Shown here: positions 8,682-15,872 of the stretch, one piece after another
How positions within the stretch are numbered: position 1 is the stretch's first letter
Layout of the letters: each line of letters starts with the position of its first letter
NCBI RefSeq assembly: GCF_015668515.1
Contig: NZ_JADPFO010000001.1
Span: forward strand, 1,576,823-1,640,822
Source: Paraclostridium tenue
Lineage (GTDB): Bacteria; Bacillota; Clostridia; Peptostreptococcales; Peptostreptococcaceae
DNA length: 64,000 bases
Reading direction: 5' to 3'
Translations under genes and position numbers: made by a program
Notes under the pieces: generated by a model
Database searches by the model: none
Seen by the model: the letters and a program-made list of their open reading frames with translations, nothing else
What the model was told of the DNA's origin: nothing

Positions 8682-9728
8682 TTACTTAACTGTTATATAA
8701 TGTTGTCCTTTTTCTTTAACAGTTCCTATTATTTTAGCTTCTATAGAACCATTTTTCTTCATATCTTTAACTAGTTCTTCTGCTAAGTTGCTATCTACAG
8801 ATATTAATAATCCCCCAGATGTTTGTGGATCATATAAGATATCTTCTATAGCTTCTTCTATATTTTCTATATATACATCTTTTGATATATACTGCTTATT
8901 TCTATACATACCAGCTGGTATTATACCCATTTTAGCCATATCAACAGCTCCATTTAGTATAGGTATTTCATTAGCTTGTAATTCTATACTAACATCTGAT
9001 GCTTTAGCCATCTCCAAAGCATGTCCTAAAAGTCCAAAACCTGTTATATCTGTAACTGAGTTTACATTTATATTGTCAAAACTCATTGCTGCATATTTAT
9101 TTAAATGAACCATAGTCTCAACTACAGTTTTTGAAGTTTCTTCATCAACTAAATTTTCCTTCATAGCAGTATTTAATATTCCTACTCCTATAGGCTTTGT
9201 AATTACTATTTTATCTCCTACCTTTGAAGTTGCATTAGATAAAACTTTATCTGGATGAACTGTTCCCGATACAGATAATCCATATTTAGGCTCTTTATCA
9301 TCAACAGTGTGACCACCTACTAATAAAGCTCCACTTTCTTTAACTTTATCCATACCACCCTTAAGAATTTCTGCCAATACATTCATATCATGACAAGAAG
9401 GAAAACAAACTATATTCATAGCTACCAAAGGCTTTCCTCCCATAGCGTAAACATCCGATAATGAATTAGATGCTGCTATTTGTCCAAATATATAAGGATC
9501 ATCTATCATCGGCGTAAAGAAATCCAATGTTTGAATTAATGCAGTATCGTCATTTAACTTATATACAGCTGCATCATCTGAAGTCTCAAGCCCTACTAAT
9601 AAATTTTCTTTTTTATCTGATGTATTTTTAGGTAACTTAGATAAAACTCCAGCCAGAACCTCTGGCCCTATTTTAGCCGCTCATCCTCCTGATGTTGTCA
9701 TATCTGTAAGTTTTTTCATTATTTCCAT
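8682..9728 (-). CDS. selD: Selenide, water dikinase SelD, a selenoprotein with in-frame UGA (Sec16)
   Basis: A 348-residue enzyme that makes selenophosphate from selenide and ATP. Ordinary translation would stop at the TGA at 9681-9683, but the frame continues without a break from the ATG at 9728 (ribosome binding site GGGAGGAG). It reads [15 protein letters not shown] at residues 11-24. The TGA falls exactly at the catalytic Cys/Sec position of SelD, with the conserved Lys three residues on. Downstream motifs include [28 protein letters not shown] and TGFGLLGHA. Automated callers will probably truncate it to begin near 9527. comEA ends 55 bases upstream and selA follows. Confidence 0.95.
9642..9683 (-). 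promoter_or_regulatory. bSECIS element of selD
   Basis: Immediately after the UGA on the minus strand there are 14 bases, then a perfect six-pair stem GCCAGA/TCTGGC closed by a GGT loop. A lower helix CTAAAA / GTTTTA can extend it. The apical loop begins 20 bases after the UGA and starts with G. Both features fit the bacterial SECIS model recognised by SelB. Confidence 0.85.
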
Positions 9729-9783
9729 AATTATGTCTCCTCCCTTTAAAGCATTACATAACTAATAATATCATAATTAACAT

Positions 9784-10521
9784 TTATTGAATACAGATAT
9801 AATCCTTCAAATTATTAAATTTATTTTCGCCTATACCCTTTACATTTTTTATTTCCTCTATTGATTTAAATTTTGTATTCTCTTCTCTATAATCAATAAT
9901 TTTTTGCGCTGTTATTTCTCCAACTCCAGGCAAAGAATCTAGTTCAGCAAGAGATGCATTATTTATATTTATTTTATTATTATCGCTACTAGAATTATTA
10001 TTGTTACTAACACTTAAATCCTTATTTTTAGTTTCACTATTTTGATAATTTGTAGATTCATTATTATTTAAAGTTTCATCTCCTATTTTAGGGATTATAT
10101 AATGTCCTCCATCTTCTACTTTCATAGCCATATTTATTTTATTCATATCTGCATCATCACTAACCCCATCACAAAGCATTACTCCATCCATAAGCCTGTC
10201 TTCACTATCTAATTCTACAACTTTAGGTGATTTTACGGCTCCACTTATATAAATTGTTATCTTCTTTTTTATGGATTCATCATTTTTTAATTTTTGTAGA
10301 CTATCTAAATTGCTATCTTTAATAGATTCATTTAAATTTGTATTAGTATCGTAATTCATTTGATTGTTATTTACATACTTTTCATTATTTATATTCTTAT
10401 CTTCAGCTTCACTTACAACATAATTATCATCACTTGATATAAATCCACTATTTTTTACTATAAATACAGAACTTACAAGTATTATTATAATTATCGGTAA
10501 AAAGCTCTTTATTTTTTCCAT
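9784..10521 (-). CDS. comEA: ComEA-family helix-hairpin-helix protein
   Basis: A 245-residue membrane-anchored DNA-binding protein. Residues 6-24 form the anchor, followed by an Asn-rich linker. An SLBB domain spans about residues 91-150 (ITIYISGAVKSPKVVELD), then a low-complexity Asn/Ser stretch. The C-terminal (HhH)2 domain spans 184-245, with the repeated LPGVGEITAQKI and VKGIGENKFNNL hairpins. ComEA binds incoming DNA in natural transformation and related uptake. No comEB or comEC lies next to it. It is divergent from dacF, and selD follows after 55 bases with no clear terminator. Confidence 0.88.
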   Translation of the reverse strand: MEKIKSFLPIIIIILVSSVFIVKNSGFISSDDNYVVSEAEDKNINNEKYVNNNQMNYDTNTNLNESIKDSNLDSLQKLKNDESIKKKITIYISGAVKSPKVVELDSEDRLMDGVMLCDGVSDDADMNKINMAMKVEDGGHYIIPKIGDETLNNNESTNYQNSETKNKDLSVSNNNNSSSDNNKININNASLAELDSLPGVGEITAQKIIDYREENTKFKSIEEIKNVKGIGENKFNNLKDYICIQ

Positions 10522-10539
10522 TTTATCACTCCTTCAAAT

Positions 10540-10567
10540 TTGATTATTGACATAAATATGTTATACT
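10540..10567 (+). promoter_or_regulatory. Promoter of the D,D-carboxypeptidase gene
   Basis: -35 TTGATT (10540-10545), 16-base spacer, -10 TATACT (10562-10567). A second TTGACA at 10547-10552 could pair with TATAAG at a longer 19-base spacing. Confidence 0.5.
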
Positions 10568-10598
10568 AAAATATAAGTTTAAAATCGGAGGACAAAAA

Positions 10599-11948
10599 AT
10601 GTTAAAAAAAGTTTCAATATTATTAGCATTCATATTAACTTTTATTAATGTATTTACATTTAATAATGTTTCATTTGCAGAAACACAAGCACCAAGTATA
10701 TCTGCAAAATATGCAGTATTAATGGATTATACAAGCGGAAAAATATTGTATGAAAAAAATCCCCACGAGAAGATGTATCCAGCTTCTACTACTAAAGTTT
10801 GGACTGCATATGTTACCTTAAAACATGTAAAAAACCTTGATGAAGTAGTTTCTATAGGTAATATTGGTGATATTGATGGGTCTAGTATGTATTTAAAACC
10901 AGGGGAAAAACTTACAGTTAGAGAATTACTTGAAGGTTTACTTATAGTTTCGGCTAATGATGCAGCTGTTGTTTTAGCAGAACATGTTAGTGGTTCAGTT
11001 CCTGAATTTGCAAAGCTTATGAATGAGGAAGCTAAAAAAATAGGGGCTGTTGATACACATTTTAACAATGCTAATGGTTTACCAGATTTACAGCATTATA
11101 CTTCAGCTTATGATATGGCTTTAATGGCTAGAGAAGCTATGAGTAATGATGTTTTTAGACAAATAGTAGATACAAAATTATTAAGATTACCTGCTACGGA
11201 ATTTTACCCAGAAAGATTTTTAAAAAACACTAATAAATTTTTAACTGGAGATACTAAAATACCTTATAAAGGGCAAATGGTAGATATAAAGTATGATATA
11301 GTAGACGGTATAAAAACTGGATTTACAGATGATGCTGGTAGATGTTTATTATCTAGTGCAAAGAAAGATGATATGAGATTAATCTCTGCAGTTTTCAAAA
11401 CTGAAGGAGATAATATGTATATAGATAGTAGAACTCTTTTAGATTACGGATTTGACAATTTTAAGTCAGAAAAAGCTATAGATAGAAATAATTTTTTAGA
11501 ATCTAAATCTATTTGGTATTCTAAAGAAAGAAAATTAGAATACATGCCAAAATATAGCTACTACACTATTGTTGAAAAAGGTGCTACAAATCCTAATTTT
11601 ACAACTAAAACTAAGTTAGATGATATAAAGCTGCCTATAAAAAAGGGTTCTAAAGTAGGAACTTTAGAAGTTTATCAAGATAATGATTCTAAACCAGTAG
11701 CTAATATTCCTTTAATTGCACAAAACGATGTTAATAGCTTATTTAAAGCAATTTTAAATAATCCTATAGTAAAAGTTATAAAATCATTAGTATTAATAGC
11801 ACTTTCATTAGTTGCAGTATTTATAGCATTAGTTTTAATTAGAAAAAAAATAAGAAGAAAAAGAAGAAGATTAATGTATAATAAAAAAAGAAAAATCTAT
11901 GCTAATAAAAAGAAAAAGATTTATTCAAACAAAAGAAGAAGAAGATAA
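10599..11948 (+). CDS. dacF: D-alanyl-D-alanine carboxypeptidase (PBP5/DacF type)
   Basis: A 449-residue low-molecular-weight penicillin-binding protein that trims D-Ala from peptidoglycan pentapeptides. A signal peptide ends near residue 27 (SFA). The S11 peptidase motifs are present: SxxK at Ser63-Lys66 (PASTTK), SxN at 118-120 (VSAND) and KTG in GIKTGFTDDAG. A C-terminal beta-rich domain precedes a hydrophobic helix (about 390-410). The protein then ends in an unusually basic tail of roughly 35 residues, mostly Lys and Arg. Family members often end in an amphipathic anchor; here a true transmembrane helix puts the basic tail in the cytoplasm. Confidence 0.93.
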   Translation: MLKKVSILLAFILTFINVFTFNNVSFAETQAPSISAKYAVLMDYTSGKILYEKNPHEKMYPASTTKVWTAYVTLKHVKNLDEVVSIGNIGDIDGSSMYLKPGEKLTVRELLEGLLIVSANDAAVVLAEHVSGSVPEFAKLMNEEAKKIGAVDTHFNNANGLPDLQHYTSAYDMALMAREAMSNDVFRQIVDTKLLRLPATEFYPERFLKNTNKFLTGDTKIPYKGQMVDIKYDIVDGIKTGFTDDAGRCLLSSAKKDDMRLISAVFKTEGDNMYIDSRTLLDYGFDNFKSEKAIDRNNFLESKSIWYSKERKLEYMPKYSYYTIVEKGATNPNFTTKTKLDDIKLPIKKGSKVGTLEVYQDNDSKPVANIPLIAQNDVNSLFKAILNNPIVKVIKSLVLIALSLVAVFIALVLIRKKIRRKRRRLMYNKKRKIYANKKKKIYSNKRRRR

Positions 11949-11950
11949 AA

Positions 11951-11970
11951 AAAGAGGCAAATGCCTCTTT
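11951..11970. terminator. Bidirectional terminator between dacF and sdaAA
   Basis: AAAGAGGC / GCCTCTTT palindromic hairpin with a four-base loop, between A and T runs and convergent stops. Confidence 0.88.
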
Positions 11971-11974
11971 TTTA

Positions 11975-12853
11975 TTATCCAAATATTTTCTTAGTTAAGC
12001 AGTTTCCTGTACAAGTTGCAGCAACTCCACCTAATGCAGTTTCTCTTAATTCCATTGGAAGTCCTTTACCAACTCTATACATTGCCTCAACAGTTTCGTC
12101 AAATGGTATTATATTTAATATTCCAGCTAAACAAAGTTCTGCAGATATTAAAGCATTCGCAACACCTATAGCGTTTCTTCCTTGACATGGAACTTCAACA
12201 AGACCTGCTATTGGGTCACATACTAATCCCATTACATTTTGTAAGCAGTGAGATGCAGCAGAAACAGCAGCTTCTACGCTTCCTCCCATTAATTCAACTA
12301 TACCAGCAGCACTCATTGCAGCAGCAGCACCAGTTTCAGCTTGACATCCACCTTCAGCACCTGCAACAGTTGCATTTCTAGTTATTATAGCTCCTATAGC
12401 TGAAGCTGTAAATAATGCATTTATCATTTCTTCATCGCTAAATCCGTATTCTTTACCTATAGTAACTATAGCTCCTGGTAATATACCACAAGAACCAGCT
12501 GTTGGTGCAGCAACTATAAGACCCATAGAAGCATTAACTTCCATTGTTCCCATTGCAGCAGCTAAAGCTTTATTCATTAATCCACCACAAACAGTTCTTT
12601 GGTTATTTCTGTAGTTGTCTAATTTTTTAGCTTCTCCACCTATAAGACCCCCAACAGATTTAATATCTTCTGTTACAGCTCTTTCAGTAGCTTTTTTCAT
12701 TATATCTAAACTAACAGCCATTTTTTCTCTTATTTCTTCTTTAGAACGTCCTGTTAATTCTTCTTCTCTAGCTATACACATTTCACTTATAGTCATGTTT
12801 AGCTCTTTACATTTTTGTATTAATTCTGCTCCGCTTGTAAAGTTATATTTCAT
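11975..12853 (-). CDS. sdaAA: L-serine ammonia-lyase, Fe-S dependent, alpha subunit
   Basis: A 292-residue subunit carrying the catalytic 4Fe-4S site of the two-subunit L-serine dehydratase (serine to pyruvate and ammonia). Cluster-type Cys appear in the family contexts RTVCGGL, TAGSCGILPG, CDPIAGLVEVPCQGR and TCTGNC near the C-terminus. The sequence is nearly full-length against the SDH_alpha domain. It starts 23 bases downstream of sdaAB and forms an operon with it. The product pyruvate feeds the pyruvate:ferredoxin oxidoreductase encoded at the far end of this window. Confidence 0.95.
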   Translation of the reverse strand: MKYNFTSGAELIQKCKELNMTISEMCIAREEELTGRSKEEIREKMAVSLDIMKKATERAVTEDIKSVGGLIGGEAKKLDNYRNNQRTVCGGLMNKALAAAMGTMEVNASMGLIVAAPTAGSCGILPGAIVTIGKEYGFSDEEMINALFTASAIGAIITRNATVAGAEGGCQAETGAAAAMSAAGIVELMGGSVEAAVSAASHCLQNVMGLVCDPIAGLVEVPCQGRNAIGVANALISAELCLAGILNIIPFDETVEAMYRVGKGLPMELRETALGGVAATCTGNCLTKKIFG

Positions 12854-12876
12854 ATTATGTCACCCTTCCTCACTCA

Positions 12877-13551
12877 TTAGAATTTATCTAAAACTACAGC
12901 CTTAGCTATAACTTCAAACTTTCTTAATTGTTCTAATACATCTTTGTCTAATGCTTCATCTGTTTCTATAGTAACAAATGTATAGTCAGATCCTGCTGGT
13001 TTGTTAGTAGACATATTTGCTATATTTTTGTTATTATGAGCAAGAAGTCCAGTTACGAAAGATACCGCACCTGGTATATCTTTTATTTCAAGTATAACAG
13101 CTGGTCTAGAACCATTAAAGTCAAGTGGTAATCCATCCATTTCAGTAAGTTTGATGTTTCCTCCACCTATAGATGCACCTTTTACAATAGCAACAGTTCC
13201 ATCTTCTAAAGTCATTTCCATTCTAACAGCATTAGGGTGTTCGTTTTCTCCTAAGTTAGTTTTTATAAACTCAAAGTCAACACCGTTTTCTTTAGCTATA
13301 TCAAAAGAATTTCTTATTCTAGCGTCATCTGGCTCAAATCCTAAGATTCCTCCAACTAATGCTTTATCTGTACCATGTCCTTTATATGTTTCAGCGAAGG
13401 ATCCATGTAGGTAAAACTTAACACTCTTTACAGGCTTTCCTGCTATTTTTAATGCCATTTTTCCTAATCTAGCAGCACCTGCAGTGTGCGAACTTGATGG
13501 ACCTATCATGTTTGGTCCTACGACATCAAATACACTATAATCTTTAGCCAT
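12877..13551 (-). CDS. sdaAB: L-serine ammonia-lyase, Fe-S dependent, beta subunit
   Basis: A 224-residue partner of SdaAA. The N-terminal SDH_beta segment contains FDVVGPNMIGPSSSHTAGAARLG, which is typical of the family. Residues from about 145 form an ACT domain (PAVILEIKDIPGAVSFVTGLL), often involved in serine sensing. It is first of the two sda genes. The 118 bases upstream contain an imperfect hairpin and separate it from ridA. Confidence 0.95.
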   Translation of the reverse strand: MAKDYSVFDVVGPNMIGPSSSHTAGAARLGKMALKIAGKPVKSVKFYLHGSFAETYKGHGTDKALVGGILGFEPDDARIRNSFDIAKENGVDFEFIKTNLGENEHPNAVRMEMTLEDGTVAIVKGASIGGGNIKLTEMDGLPLDFNGSRPAVILEIKDIPGAVSFVTGLLAHNNKNIANMSTNKPAGSDYTFVTIETDEALDKDVLEQLRKFEVIAKAVVLDKF

Positions 13552-13627
13552 TAATAATACCTCTTTTCTTAAATTGTCTTTTTCTTTTGTTTTATGGAAA
13601 ACTTTTCCAGTTATGCCTTAACTCAAA

Positions 13628-13655
13628 ATGACCAGCCTAAAATAGGCATGGCCAT
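13628..13655 (-). terminator. Imperfect hairpin between ridA and sdaAB
   Basis: ATGaCCaGCCTA / TAGGCatGGcCAT with small bulges and an AAA loop. In the minus-strand RNA it is followed by TTTTGAGTT, a weak U tract. It could be a leaky terminator after ridA or an attenuator before sdaAB. Confidence 0.4.
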
Positions 13656-13669
13656 CTTGATTACATTTA

Positions 13670-14056
13670 TTATTTTACTATAGCTATAGCTTCTATTTCA
13701 ACCTTAACATCTCTTGGTAATCTTGCAACTTCTACACAAGATCTAGCAGGTTTGTTTTCACCAAAGTATGAAGCATATACTTCATTTATTTCAGCGAAAT
13801 CATTCATATCGCTTATGAATACTGTAGTTTTAACTACATCGTTAAAACTTGCTCCAGATGCTGCTAATATTTCTTTTAAACTTTCTAATGATCTAGCAGC
13901 TTGCTCTTTAGCTCCACCTTCTACTACTTCCATAGTTTCTGGGTTAAATGGAACTTGTCCTGATACAAATACCATGTTTCCATTTTTTATAGCTTGAGAG
14001 TATGGCCCTATTGCTTTAGGAGCCTTTTCAGTATGTATTACTTGTTTCATATCCAA
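13670..14056 (-). CDS. ridA: RidA family enamine/imine deaminase
   Basis: A 128-residue YjgF/YER057c/UK114 protein that hydrolyses reactive 2-aminoacrylate and 2-aminocrotonate to keto acids. The family signature residues are present: [13 protein letters not shown] at the N-terminus, FVSGQVPF, the substrate-binding Arg in [16 protein letters not shown], and VEIEAIA at the end. The length is standard. It lies between ilvA and the sda genes, the enzymes whose intermediates it detoxifies. AGGAGAG precedes the ATG. Confidence 0.95.
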   Translation of the reverse strand: MDMKQVIHTEKAPKAIGPYSQAIKNGNMVFVSGQVPFNPETMEVVEGGAKEQAARSLESLKEILAASGASFNDVVKTTVFISDMNDFAEINEVYASYFGENKPARSCVEVARLPRDVKVEIEAIAIVK

Positions 14057-14133
14057 TCTCTCCTTCTCTTATAACATAACTTTGTATTTATATTATACTT
14101 TTTTCAATAATATTATACTACTAAATTGTACAC

Positions 14134-14145
14134 ACTGTATACAGT
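14134..14145. promoter_or_regulatory. Perfect palindrome ACTGTATACAGT upstream of ridA (candidate operator)
   Basis: A 12-base perfect dyad. On the minus strand it lies where the -35 of an upstream TAGTATAAT box would be, so a bound dimer should block ridA transcription. The TGTATACA core is typical of dimeric helix-turn-helix repressor sites. No regulator gene is adjacent. Confidence 0.45.
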
Positions 14146-14215
14146 TTTGTAGTAAAAAGTGAAAAATATACTTTTTACATATATTCCCACTTTTTATGTA
14201 TTATTATATCATAAA

Positions 14216-15430
14216 TTAATCTTCTATTACAAATCCTGCTGCTTCTACAGCTTGTTTTATTTTATCTTTATGTTCTTGGTTAAATGTTTCTAATTGTATT
14301 TCAAGATATAAACTTCCAAGTGAGTTCTCTTTAGAAATTCTTGACATATTTGCATTTAATATGTTTGCATTTAATTTACTTATTATTTGAGTTAATTCAG
14401 CTAATCCGCCTGGCTTATCTTGTATTTTAGTTTTAAATGCATATCTTCTTCCATCTTCAGTTAATGCAGTTCCTATAACTCTATATAAAGTATTAACGTC
14501 TACATTTCCTCCAGATATTACACATACAACGTTTTCATCTTTAGCTGGTTTATATTTTCCACTTAATAATGCAGCTGTTGATACAGCACCTGAACCTTCA
14601 GATACTAATTTTTGATTTTCTAATAAGAATAACATAGCTTGTGCTATTTCATATTCTTCAACAACTATAACTTCATCAACTAATTCTTTTATTATTTCGA
14701 AAGTATTATCTCCTGGAGTTTTAACTGCTATACCATCTGCTATTGTAGTAGCTTTAAATGCAGTTGTAACATGTCCATGAGCTATAGATTCTTTCATTGA
14801 TGGTATATTAGCTGTTTGAACCCCTATTATTTTTACATTAGGATTTAAAGCTTTAGCAGCAGTTGCTATACCAGCTATAATTCCTCCACCACCAATTGGG
14901 CATATTATAGTATCAACTTTATCATTTAATTGTTCAAATATTTCAAGAGCTATTGTTCCTTGTCCAGCCATAACATAAGGATCATTGAATGGATGTAAGA
15001 AAGTTGCTCCAGTTTCTTTTTGTATTTCTACAGCTTTTGCATATGCATCATCATATACTAAACCTTCTAAAACTACTTCTGCTCCATAACTTTTAGTTGC
15101 AGTAACTTTTGCAAGTGGTGCAGTAGCTGGCATTACTATTGTAGCTTTTATTCCACTTAATTTAGCTCCTAAAGCAACCCCTTGTGCATGGTTTCCTGCA
15201 CTTGATGCTATAACACCGTTTGCCTTCTCTTCATCAGTTAAACTTGCTATTTTGTTACAAGCCCCTCTAACTTTAAAAGATCCAGTCTTTTGTAAGTTCT
15301 CACATTTATAGTATACGTTTGCCCCAGTCTTTTTACTAAGCTTAACGCTTTCTAACAAATCAGTTGTTTTAACTATATCTTTTATAGTTTCTCTAGCTTT
15401 TTGAACGTCTTGTAATGTAATTCTAGTCAT
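14216..15430 (-). CDS. ilvA: Threonine ammonia-lyase (threonine dehydratase)
   Basis: A 404-residue PLP enzyme converting threonine to 2-oxobutyrate and ammonia. The PLP lysine lies in TGSFKVRGACNK, the phosphate-binding loop is CPIGGGGIIAG, and ASSAGNHAQGVA is a further family motif. A C-terminal ACT domain (residues about 325-404, RYAFKTKIQDKPGGLAELTQ) marks the catabolic-type layout with one ACT domain. IlvA and TdcB are both reasonable names. Its enamine intermediate is the substrate of RidA, encoded next. It has its own promoter. Confidence 0.9.
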   Translation of the reverse strand: MTRITLQDVQKARETIKDIVKTTDLLESVKLSKKTGANVYYKCENLQKTGSFKVRGACNKIASLTDEEKANGVIASSAGNHAQGVALGAKLSGIKATIVMPATAPLAKVTATKSYGAEVVLEGLVYDDAYAKAVEIQKETGATFLHPFNDPYVMAGQGTIALEIFEQLNDKVDTIICPIGGGGIIAGIATAAKALNPNVKIIGVQTANIPSMKESIAHGHVTTAFKATTIADGIAVKTPGDNTFEIIKELVDEVIVVEEYEIAQAMLFLLENQKLVSEGSGAVSTAALLSGKYKPAKDENVVCVISGGNVDVNTLYRVIGTALTEDGRRYAFKTKIQDKPGGLAELTQIISKLNANILNANMSRISKENSLGSLYLEIQLETFNQEHKDKIKQAVEAAGFVIED

Positions 15431-15482
15431 CTTTTACTCACTCCCATAATATGTAGATTTAGTTTATTTGTTTGACATCTTT

Positions 15483-15511
15483 ATTGTATATAGTTTCTCA
15501 ACAAAAATCAA
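15483..15511 (-). promoter_or_regulatory. Promoter of ilvA
   Basis: Minus strand: -35 TTGATT (15506-15511), 17-base spacer, -10 TACAAT (15483-15488), about 50 bases before the ilvA ATG. Confidence 0.7.
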
Positions 15512-15574
15512 CAGGAAAACATTTTTTTGTAATTTTTTAACTTGTCAAAAAATTTACAAACCATTGTTTTTTCT

Positions 15575-15589
15575 AATTTCCTGAACGTT
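15575..15589. promoter_or_regulatory. Weak CodY-box-like sequence upstream of ilvA
   Basis: AATTTCCTGAACGTT differs from the published CodY consensus AATTTTCWGAAAATT at three positions. It lies about 65 bases upstream of the ilvA -35. CodY control of branched-chain amino acid genes is known in Firmicutes; binding here is only a guess. Confidence 0.25.
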
Positions 15590-15850
15590 TTCCTATCTAA
15601 AAAAAAATTATTTTTTTAAATTTAATTTTATTTTTATACGTTTTTACATTTTAAAATATAAAATTTATCTTTAATTTTAGTTAGATAACAAACCTTTTTA
15701 ACTTTATATTTTAAATTTTAACAATAAAATTTCTAAAAAAAATATAACTTTTTAAATCTAATCTATTTATTTTTTTAATATTTAATATAAAATACTAAAA
15801 TATTATTTACTTATATATATCTTATAAATTTTATATTTAAAATAAAAAAA

Positions 15851-15866
15851 GGTCTTTTAAAAGACC
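15851..15866 (-). terminator. Terminator downstream of leuS
   Basis: GGTCTT-TTAA-AAGACC hairpin, with CTTTTTTTATT following in the minus-strand RNA, just past the leuS stop. Confidence 0.88.
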
Positions 15867-15872
15867 TTCTTT

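Larger units (their letters stand above)
15431..15850 (-). other. AT-rich non-coding interval upstream of ilvA
   Basis: About 420 bases with no gene. The part next to ilvA holds its promoter, and further up at 15575-15589 is a weak CodY-like match. From about 15600 to 15845 the sequence is almost entirely A and T with short runs, and I see no stable hairpin, ORF or repeat array there. Confidence 0.6.

Noticed and set aside
9527-9728. A truncated SelD starting at an internal Met near 9527
   Set aside because: The upstream frame is continuous through one TGA, encodes the conserved catalytic segment, and has an ideal ribosome binding site and a bSECIS. Truncation is an artefact of treating UGA as stop.
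12187-12381. Gln/Leu-rich open frame opposite sdaAA
   Set aside because: It is antisense to a well-conserved gene, low in complexity, and has no ribosome binding site. It is a by-product of codon use on the other strand.
14152-14178. Hairpin GTAAAAAGT / ACTTTTTAC after ilvA as a terminator
   Set aside because: The stem is almost entirely A-T and no U tract follows, so termination is doubtful. ilvA may read into ridA.
15600-15845. Possible riboswitch or hidden gene in the AT-rich gap upstream of ilvA
   Set aside because: No conserved core, no GC-containing helices and no ORF above chance on either strand.
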